Positions 54,580 to 62,400 of a stretch of DNA of 64,000 nt are shown here, piece after piece; position 1 is the stretch's first letter, and each line of letters opens with the position of its first letter. The position numbers were made by a program, and so were the translations under genes. Origin of the DNA: JASHVB01 sp035523995. GTDB taxonomy: Bacteria > Pseudomonadota > Alphaproteobacteria > Acetobacterales > Acetobacteraceae. The notes below the pieces were generated by a model that searched no databases, was not told the DNA's origin, and saw only the letters and a program-made list of their open reading frames with translations. The stretch covers positions 1 to 64,000 of the forward strand of contig DATKPQ010000093.1 of NCBI GenBank assembly GCA_035523995.1, read 5' to 3'.

Positions 54580-55410
54580 ATGCGGGGGACAGGAGCAGGT
54601 TTGATGGACGGCGCGGTAGACACGAGACGGATCACGATCCACGCACCGGATGATTTTCCCGGGATGCGTGCGGCCGGGCGCCTCGCCGCCGAGACACTGG
54701 ACATGATCGCCGCCCATGTCCGCCCCGGCGTTACCACAGGCACGCTGGACCGGCTCTGCCACGAGTTCATTACGGCGCACAACGCGGTGCCCGCGCCGCT
54801 GAACTACCGTGGCTATCCGAAGTCGATCTGCACCTCGATCAATCATGTGGTGTGCCACGGCATTCCCGGCGAGCGGAAGCTGGAACCAGGCGACGTGCTG
54901 AATATCGACGTGACGGTGATCCTGAACGGCTGGCACGGCGATTCGTCGCGCATGTACTCGGCCGGGCAGCCGTCCACGCGCGCGCGCAACCTGATCGACG
55001 TGACCTATGAAGCCATGCTCCGCGGCGTTCGCACGGTGAGACCCGGCGTGACATTGGGCGATGTCGGCCACGCCATCCAGACATTCGTCGAAGGCCACCG
55101 GTTTTCCGTGGTGCGCGATTTCTGCGGCCACGGCATCGGCCGCCGCTTCCACGAGCCGCCCAACGTCCTGCATTTCGGCCGCCCCGGCGAGGGTCCGGTG
55201 TTGCAGCCGGGCATGTTCTTCACCATCGAGCCGATGGTGAACGCCGGCCGCCCGGAGGTGAAAGTGCTGGATGACGGCTGGACCGCCGTGACTCGCGACC
55301 GCAGCCTGTCGGCACAGTTCGAGCATATGGTAGGCGTGACGGAGACCGGCGTGGAGATATTCACACTATCGCCGGCGCATCTCGACAAGCCGCCTTACCT
55401 GGTAGGTTGA
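54580..55410 (+). CDS. map: Methionine aminopeptidase, type I
   Basis: 276-residue enzyme removing the initiator Met. The five metal ligands are in place: Asp110 (LNIDVTV), Asp121 (WHGDSSR), His184 (CGHGIGR), Glu217 (FTIEPMV) and Glu248 (AQFEHMV). The substrate histidine is at HVVCHGIPG. GGGAG lies six bases before ATG 54580. The first about 15 residues are an extra extension; an internal ATG at 54604 is an alternative. It precedes a cupin gene and radC on the same strand. Confidence 0.93.
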   Translation: MRGTGAGLMDGAVDTRRITIHAPDDFPGMRAAGRLAAETLDMIAAHVRPGVTTGTLDRLCHEFITAHNAVPAPLNYRGYPKSICTSINHVVCHGIPGERKLEPGDVLNIDVTVILNGWHGDSSRMYSAGQPSTRARNLIDVTYEAMLRGVRTVRPGVTLGDVGHAIQTFVEGHRFSVVRDFCGHGIGRRFHEPPNVLHFGRPGEGPVLQPGMFFTIEPMVNAGRPEVKVLDDGWTAVTRDRSLSAQFEHMVGVTETGVEIFTLSPAHLDKPPYLVG

Positions 55411-55475
55411 AACTCGGCGGCACGGGCAAGGCAACGCAGGACCAACGGGACGCCGATAACAGGAGGAAGCGCGCC

Positions 55476-55865
55476 ATGGATATCGAACCGATGCAGGTTG
55501 CAGTCGCCAGCAAGGAAAATCCGAACTATATCGCCGGGCGGCGTGCATTCTTCAAATATCGCGATCTTGGCGTCATCGGCGCGACCAACCGGCGCATGCG
55601 TGCGCAGGTAACCTCGGCCGAGCAAGGCATGTCGCAGCCAACGGGATGGCACGTGCACAAGTGCGACGTGCAGTTCGTTTACATGCTGAGCGGCTGGGTG
55701 GATCTGGAGTTCGCCGACCGCAAAGTACGTCTCCAGGCTGGTGACTCGATCCTGATCCCGGGCGACACGCCGCACAATGAGACCGGCACGTCGGACACGT
55801 TCGAATTGCTGGAAGTATCGCTGCCCGCCGACATGGGCACGGAACCCTGCGCCGCCCCCGCGTAA
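55476..55865 (+). CDS. Small cupin-domain protein
   Basis: 129 residues of single-cupin fold. Motif 1 is present as GWHVHKCDVQFVYMLSGWVD (two His, then Val/Tyr) and motif 2 as GDSILIPGDTPHNETGTSDT with a late His. The metal site thus has at least three His. The sequence suggests a metal-dependent dioxygenase/isomerase or sensor; the function is unknown. The ATG at 55476 follows AGGAGGAAGC; a TTG in frame at 55407 is less likely. Confidence 0.82.
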   Translation: MDIEPMQVAVASKENPNYIAGRRAFFKYRDLGVIGATNRRMRAQVTSAEQGMSQPTGWHVHKCDVQFVYMLSGWVDLEFADRKVRLQAGDSILIPGDTPHNETGTSDTFELLEVSLPADMGTEPCAAPA

Positions 55866-55950
55866 CCGCTTCCGCTCCTCCATAACCTCTCCGGCGCGCT
55901 GGTCTCGCATCGGAGAGGTTTGCTTAACTTCTCCCCGCTACCATCGCCGC

Positions 55951-56700
55951 ATGAAGCGGCGCCCCGCCCCAGCCCTCTCCGAGACCGCCGACTTGCTTGC
56001 CCCCCTCTCGCCCGACGCCCCGCCATCCACGGCGGGCGCGGAAGGCCACCGCGACCGTGTGCGCGCCCGCCTGCTGAAAGCCGGTCCCGACTCCTTGGCG
56101 GACCACGAAATGCTGGAGATGGTATTGTTCCTCGCCCTGCCCCGCCGCGACACCAAGGCTCTCGCCTGGGCATTGCTCGAGCGCTTCCACAGTTTTGCCG
56201 GGGTCATCGCCGCGCCCGTGCCCGAACTTCAATCGATCGACGGCATCGGAGAAGCCGCCGCCGCCGCATTGAAAACCGTGCAGGCTGCCGCAATACGCCT
56301 GGTGCGTTCGCAGCTTGCCACCGTGCCGATCCTCGGCAACTGGGAGAAGCTGATCGAATACCTGACCGCCCTGCTCGCGCATGAACAAGTGGAACAAGCC
56401 CGGGTCCTGTATCTGGACAATCGGAATCGTCTGCTGGCAGATGAAATGCAGGGCCGCGGCACGGTCAACCACACGCCCGTCTACCCTCGTGAAGTGGTCA
56501 AACGCGCGCTGGAACTGCATGCGACGGGCCTTGTATTGGCCCACAACCACCCAAGCGGCGATCCAACCCCGTCACGCGAGGATATTGCCATGACCCGCGA
56601 GATCAAAACCGCCGCGGATGCGTTGCGCATCGTGCTGCACGACCACGTCATTATCGCCGGCGCGCGTTCGCTGAGCTTCCGGCAGGCAGGATTATTGTAG
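55951..56700 (+). CDS. radC: RadC-family JAB-domain protein
   Basis: 249 residues: a helix-hairpin-helix N-terminal half (LQSIDGIGEAAAAALKTVQA, about 93-112) and a C-terminal JAMM/MPN+ domain with HNHPSGDPTPSRED (His198, His200, Asp211) that binds zinc. RadC was named for a DNA-repair role that later work has not supported, so function is uncertain. The start at 55951 has a weak ribosome binding site. Confidence 0.92.
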   Translation: MKRRPAPALSETADLLAPLSPDAPPSTAGAEGHRDRVRARLLKAGPDSLADHEMLEMVLFLALPRRDTKALAWALLERFHSFAGVIAAPVPELQSIDGIGEAAAAALKTVQAAAIRLVRSQLATVPILGNWEKLIEYLTALLAHEQVEQARVLYLDNRNRLLADEMQGRGTVNHTPVYPREVVKRALELHATGLVLAHNHPSGDPTPSREDIAMTREIKTAADALRIVLHDHVIIAGARSLSFRQAGLL

Positions 56701-56762
56701 CGCGGCATCGCCAGGTCATCGCGAGTCGCCACCGGCCCGGCTCCGTGCGCTTTCTCGAACGG

Positions 56763-56832
56763 GATAGCTTTGTCGCTGCGCTCCTCGCAATGGCATAACT
56801 GGATTGCTCCGTCGCTACGCGCCTCGTCATGA
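56763..56832. repeat. Dispersed palindromic repeats, two copies
   Basis: GATAGCTTTGTCGCTGCGCT followed by CCTCGCAATGGC, and then GGATTGCTCCGTCGCTACGC followed by GCCTCGTCATGAC. Both are diverged copies of the family at 1553, here in the same orientation. Confidence 0.65.
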
Positions 56833-56867
56833 CATATAGAGCACTCTCCCAATGGCATACGAACCGG

Positions 56868-57677
56868 TTATGCTTTCCAGCCCAACCAATCCTTCACCCC
56901 CTGCCCCATCACGAGGTCCAGGTCGCGTCCCTTCAGCCAGGGCAGTTCCTCGGTGAACAAGGTCACGCACTGGCGGTAGCTGCATGGCATGCGGGTGATA
57001 TCGGTGCCCCAGAAAAACCGCTGCGGCCCATATGCATCGAAAATGCGGTGCAGTCCGTCATGGATATCGTGGAACGGATAGGCTGCCGCGGAATACCCCG
57101 GCGCTCCGGTCGCCTTGACCGCGACATTCGGCAGCTTCGCCAGCGACAGCAGCTCATCCAGGTTCGCGAACGCCGCCTCGCCCTTCGCGCTACGAACCAA
57201 ACCAAGATGGTCGATCAACAGCCGCAGCTTCGGATGGGCCTCGGCGATCTGCCGGAACTTCGGAAAGAACCGCCACGCCATGGTTGCGACCGGCGTCCCC
57301 GCACGCTCTGCCGCCGGCCACACCCAGTCCATCGTGCCGTCCTCGTGCCAGGTCTGTTGCTCCGGCCGCGTCAACGCCCAGCGCAGGCCCAGCATGCCCG
57401 GGCGCTGCTTCCACGTGTCCACCAGTGCGCGGCTTTCCGGCTTGTCGAGAGGGAACCACCCCAGGATGCAGAATTTCTCCGGGTATTTCCGTGCTGCTTC
57501 GACGGCGAGTTCGTTCGATCCCGGATCCCAGCTCGGCGGATGCAGCACCGCGCCGTCAACGCCCGCTTCGTTCATCTCCGCGATCAATTCCTCGGCGCTG
57601 AACGACGACGTCTGGCGATGGTGCGCGCTGGGCGTGCCGCTGCCCCAGATATGCACCTGCGCATCGATGACCTGCAT
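56868..57677 (-). CDS. Amidohydrolase (metal-dependent, TIM-barrel; COG3618-like)
   Basis: 269 residues. The start VIDAQVHIWGSGTPSAHHRQ carries the HxW/HxH-like metal motif of amidohydrolase_2 proteins. It continues with GVDGAVLHPPSWDPGSNELA, RLLIDHLGL (metal His) and RFFWGTDITRMPCSY (metal Asp). Family members are decarboxylases or lactonases of aromatic/sugar-acid metabolism. The specific substrate is unknown. GGAGGAGAGAG precedes the start at 57677. It is divergent from surE. Confidence 0.88.
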   Translation of the reverse strand: MQVIDAQVHIWGSGTPSAHHRQTSSFSAEELIAEMNEAGVDGAVLHPPSWDPGSNELAVEAARKYPEKFCILGWFPLDKPESRALVDTWKQRPGMLGLRWALTRPEQQTWHEDGTMDWVWPAAERAGTPVATMAWRFFPKFRQIAEAHPKLRLLIDHLGLVRSAKGEAAFANLDELLSLAKLPNVAVKATGAPGYSAAAYPFHDIHDGLHRIFDAYGPQRFFWGTDITRMPCSYRQCVTLFTEELPWLKGRDLDLVMGQGVKDWLGWKA

Positions 57678-57814
57678 GAGTGCTCTCTCCTCCGCTTGCT
57701 TGCCCGTCATGCTGGACGGCCGGTCGCCTCCGCGCAACTGGTCTGGACGCATTGCTCTGGACGCACGCGGCGCCCTCCGCCAAACAGGGCCGAACCATTT
57801 TCGGAGCGCTGCCA

Positions 57815-58591
57815 GTGCTGGACCGGATCCTGCTGACGAACGATGACGGCATCGACGCGCCGGGCCTCGCAGTGCTGGAGACAATCGCCGCGGAACTGGC
57901 ACGCGAGGTCTGGGTGGTCGCGCCAGAGCATGACCAGAGCGGCGTATCGCACGCCATCAGCCTCCATCATCCGTTGCGGGTCAGCCATCAGGGGCCGCGG
58001 CGCTTCGGCATCACCGGTACGCCGGGCGACTGCGCCGTGATGGGCGTCTGCCACATGATGAAGGGTGCGCCGCCGGACCTGATCCTGTCCGGCGTCAATC
58101 GCGGTTTGAATCTGGGCATGGAAACGGTGTTCTCCGGCACTGTCGGCGGCGCGATGACCGGCATGATGTTGGGCATTCCGTCGATCGGGCTGAGCCAGGC
58201 GTTCAAGGACCGCAACAACGTGCCGTGGGACACCGCGCGCACGCTGGGCGCGCAGGTGGTGCGGGATCTGCTCGCGATCGGTTGGAGCAAGGATGCATGC
58301 CTGAACGTCAATTTCCCGCCCGTGCCGGCGAGCGAGACCGGTCCGCTGACGCTGGCCCGGCAGGGCGTGGGAATGATCGCGGGCATGCATGTGGAAACGC
58401 GCACCGATCCGCGCGGCATGACCTATCACTGGCTGAATTTCCGCCGCGGCGACCGCGTGCAGGGGCCGGAGAGCGACTACGACGCGATGCGGGCCGGCAA
58501 GATCGTGGTGACGCCGCTACGCTACGATCGCACGGATGATGACGCATACCGCGCGCTGGCCGAGAAGCTGCCGCGGTTCAGCGGGGGGTAA
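57815..58591 (+). CDS. surE: 5'/3'-nucleotidase SurE
   Basis: 258-residue metal-dependent nucleotide phosphatase linked to stress survival. The metal site is intact: ILLTNDDGIDAPGL (Asp10, Asp11), the Ser in APEHDQSGVSHAISLH and Asn in LILSGVNRGLNLG. GTG 57815 is preceded by GGAG at nine bases; the frame is open further upstream into the divergent promoter. Often surE neighbours pcm or nlpD, which are absent here. Confidence 0.94.
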   Translation: MLDRILLTNDDGIDAPGLAVLETIAAELAREVWVVAPEHDQSGVSHAISLHHPLRVSHQGPRRFGITGTPGDCAVMGVCHMMKGAPPDLILSGVNRGLNLGMETVFSGTVGGAMTGMMLGIPSIGLSQAFKDRNNVPWDTARTLGAQVVRDLLAIGWSKDACLNVNFPPVPASETGPLTLARQGVGMIAGMHVETRTDPRGMTYHWLNFRRGDRVQGPESDYDAMRAGKIVVTPLRYDRTDDDAYRALAEKLPRFSGG

Positions 58592-58653
58592 GGCGACACG
58601 ACTCCCCTGGGAGGTGAGGCGACACGGGGATGCCTCGCAACACCACCATAAAC

Positions 58654-59337
58654 TCAGAACCCGCTCGGATCCCCATACGGTACGTGCAGCACCCGATCCA
58701 CGAAGATCCCAGGCGTCACCACGTGATCCGGATTGATCTCGCCCAGTTCCCGCACGTGTTGAGTCTGCACGATGGTCAAGGTCGCCGCCATCGCCATCAC
58801 CGGATTGAAATTGCGGCCCGACTCACGGAATGTCAGGTTGCCCCAGCGATCCGCCTCCCACGCTTCCACCAGCGACACGTCGCCGGGCAGCGATTTCTCC
58901 AAAATGTAGGTACGGCCATCGATCTCGCGATGCTCCTTGCCGACCGCCATTTTCGTGCCCACGCCCGTTGCCGTGAAGAACGCCGGCACACCCGCGCCGG
59001 CCGCGCGCATGCGTTCGGCGAGCGTGCCCTGTGGCACGATCTCCAATTCGATCTTCCCGGCGCGATACAGCGTTTCGAACACCACCGGATCGGACGACCG
59101 CGGGAAGGAGCAGATGATCCTGCGCACCCGCCCCAGTTCCATCAGCCGCGCAAGGCCCGTATGGCCAACACCGGCATTGTTCGCAGCAACGGTCAGGTCC
59201 TTCGCGCCCTGGTGGATCAGCCCATCGATCAACGCGTTGGGCTGGCCGACGGCACCGAAACCGCCGATCAGCACCGTGGATCCGTCCTTGATGCCTGCCA
59301 TGGCTTCCGCCATGTCGTGGACGATCTTGTTGATCAT
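58654..59337 (-). CDS. 3-oxoacid CoA-transferase subunit A
   Basis: 227 residues of family I CoA-transferase alpha subunit: the oxyanion motif TVLIGGFGAVGQPNALIDGL, then GAKDLTVAANNAGVGHTGLA, PAFFTATGVGTKMAVGKEHR and WGNLTFRESGRNFNPVMAMA. It needs a beta subunit carrying the catalytic Glu, and none is adjacent on either side (surE downstream, the repeat protein upstream). The substrate (3-oxoadipate or acetoacetate) cannot be fixed. Confidence 0.88.
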   Translation of the reverse strand: MINKIVHDMAEAMAGIKDGSTVLIGGFGAVGQPNALIDGLIHQGAKDLTVAANNAGVGHTGLARLMELGRVRRIICSFPRSSDPVVFETLYRAGKIELEIVPQGTLAERMRAAGAGVPAFFTATGVGTKMAVGKEHREIDGRTYILEKSLPGDVSLVEAWEADRWGNLTFRESGRNFNPVMAMAATLTIVQTQHVRELGEINPDHVVTPGIFVDRVLHVPYGDPSGF

Positions 59338-59490
59338 CGTTCTCTGCCCCGCCGCGTTTCCTGGGTCGCTTCGGGTCAGGTTTAGTCCTGCCGCAGGGCG
59401 TCCGCCAGCCAGCCAGCAATGCGGTCCGGGGCGCCACAGACTGCGACCGCCGCCGGCGAACGCCTGGGGGCGCCCTGCTCCGTAGAGGTC

Positions 59491-62400
59491 TCAGGTCGAC
59501 ACGACGTGGCCTGTCAGGCTGCTGACGCTCGCAACACTGGTGAAGGTGATCGTGGTGTGGTCGGACAACGTCAGCGTCACCGCCCCGTTGGCCGTGCTGG
59601 CACTCGCCAACGCGGCCGCCGCGGCATTCGCGCCGTACCCTGAGAGCAATACCACGTCGCTGGGAGTAAAGTTCTGCACCACGTCCTGCGGTGCCGCCGC
59701 ACCGTTCGCGGCAAAGAACACCAACAGATCGTGGCTGCTGGCGTTGGTGTTGCCCGCCAGCGTGTCGTTGCCGGTGCCGGCCACCATCGTATCGTTGCCC
59801 TGGCCTGCTCCCAGGCCGCCGGCGATCGAATCTTTGCCGCTGCCGCCGAACATCAGGTTGTTGGTTGTCGAATTGCCGGCATTCAGCGTCTCGTTGCCGC
59901 TGCCCGCCACATAGAACAAGCCGCCGGCGCTGCCGCTGTAGGTGATCGCGCCGTTGGCACCGCCAAACAAGGTGAGTCCCCCGCTGCCGCCGGCGATCGA
60001 GGTATTGCCGGAGCCGGCCACGACGGTGGCCCCGTGCGAGCCGCCGGTGAAATCCAGCGATCCCGAGCCTCCGAAGACGACCAGACCGCTACCGCTCGCG
60101 GTAATGGCCACCGCGGCGCTCTGCGCAACGATGGTATCGTTCAGCCCTGCATCGACCGCGCTCACGGTGCCGGTGCCGGCAAAGAACGTGGCATCGGCAC
60201 CCACTAGCGTCACTGTCGTCGTTGCGCTTGACCCAACCAGGGTGTCGCCCGTGCCGGCATCCGACAGCGTAACGGCCGCGGTGCCGCCAAATATCACACC
60301 CTTTGTGGCATTCGTGCCGAACTGCAGGATGGGCTGCCCGGAACCGCCGACCAGCGTATCGCCCTGCCCGCCGGCCGACACGCTGGTGTTTCCGCCTGCG
60401 GTAAAGAACAACGCGTCGTTGCCGGAAATGGCCGCGTTGGTGCTGTTGCTGCCGCCCAGCATCGTGTCATTGCTGCCGGCATCGCTGATGTTGAGCGCAC
60501 CGCTGCCGCCGAAGGCCACGCCGCCGACACCCGCCGTGCCGAACTGGAACGTCGTCTGGCCGGAGCCGCCGATCAGAGTATCGCTGTGGCCGCTGGCGGA
60601 GACACTGTCCTCGTTGCCCTCGGCAAAGAACAGCCCGCTGGTTCCGGTGAGCGATGCCGCCGTGGTGCCGGTGGAACCGACCAGCGTGTCGTGGCTGCCG
60701 GCATCCGACAAGGTGAGCGGGGCCGAGCCGCTGAACAATACGTCGTGGGACGCGCTATTGGTGATTTTCAGCGTTGTGCCACCGGAACCTCCAACAATGG
60801 TGTTGGACTGTCCGCCGGCGGAGACGGAGGCCGCGCCCGCCTGGCCAAACAACAATGCATTGGCGCCCGTCAGCGACGCCGTGGTGCTGCCGGACGAGCC
60901 GATCAACGTATCCCCGTTGCCGGCATCCTGCATGATGACGCCACCGAGCGGCGCGAAGGCGACACCACCGGTAGCGCCGTTGGTGAACTCCATGGTCGAG
61001 CCGGCACCGGCACCTATCAGCGTATCGCCGGCAGCGCCGGACGAGATCGTATCGGCCCCGGAGTTGCCGGCCAGCAGCGCGTTGCCGCCGGAAGGATCGG
61101 TCAGGGTGGTGGCGGACGAGCCGCTGAGGAACTCTGCCTGGTATCCCGTGGGCAGCGTATAGGGGGTGCTGGAACTTGGATCCAGCACGATCGCCTCGTT
61201 GGCTGCGCCCTTGGTTGTCGGCCCGAAACTGCCGCTGACCGAGTTGACCGACAGCGCGGCGGGGGTGCTGGCGCTAAGCGAACCAAGAGCAAGTATCTGC
61301 TGTGTCTCGGCTACGATGAGGCTGGAGCCGATGCTGCCGCCGGGTCCGGTGACGTCGAGCGTGAACGTGGTGGTATCGACCCATGCAGTAGACTGCGATG
61401 GCGTGAACACCAGCGCGTCGAGAGCCTTCGAGACCAGTGTCGGCGCGCCGGTGATGGCGAACACGCCGGTTGTGGGGTTGATGGTTCCACCGACCGAATC
61501 CGACAGCGTGCCCGCCGCTGGCGTGGAGAGCGTGACGGTCACCGTTTCAGTGGGGCTGATGCCCTGATCGGTGACGGTGACGGTGCCAAACGGCGTAAGT
61601 GTCGAGCCGGCGGTGACGCCCTGAACGAGCACTTCGCCGCTGATTGCCGGCGTCACTGCCGTGGTGAGGACGCTGGTGGCGCTGTTGCTTTCGGTCGCGC
61701 CGTCCGAATTGGTGGCCGAGATGGTGAAGGTCGTGACCAGCGTGTTGCCGGGCGCGAACTCGGGCTTGGTCGGGGTGAAGATCAGCTCATCCAGTGCCGT
61801 CGTCACGGCTGCCGTGCTGCCGGTGACGATATAGGTGCCGTTGTTGATGATCGTCCCGCCGACAAATGCGTCCGACAGCGTGCCGTTCGCGTTGTTGGAC
61901 ATGGTAACGACAATCGTTTCGACCTGCCCGGAATTCGGATCGGTGATGGCCACGGTCGAGAGCGGCTGTATCGTCTGCTCGTCGGTGATCGGCTGGTCGG
62001 CCGCCGTTCCGCTGATCGTCGGCGGCCGTACAAGACTGAGCCCGGTGGTGCCGGCACTGCTGATGCCATTGCTGCTGCTGCCGTCGTCCACGACCCAGGT
62101 GATGCTCCGCGCCACATCAGTGCCGCCATTCGACGGATCGCCGGCGCTGCTGCTGTACGTGACCGAAGCGAGTGCGCTTTCATACGCCGCAATGCTCGCT
62201 GTTCCGCTCAGCACCAGCGTGCCGGCGTTGACGTTGACATCGTAGGTACCGGTGATGCTGGCGGTGTTATGGAATCCCAGCGTGTCCCCGTTGAGGAAGC
62301 CCTCGGCGATCACCACGGTCGCACCGGTCAGCATGGCGTTGCTATCCGGATCCGTAATGATAACGCTCTGATCGAGTGCAACCGCCGTGGCGCCAATGGC

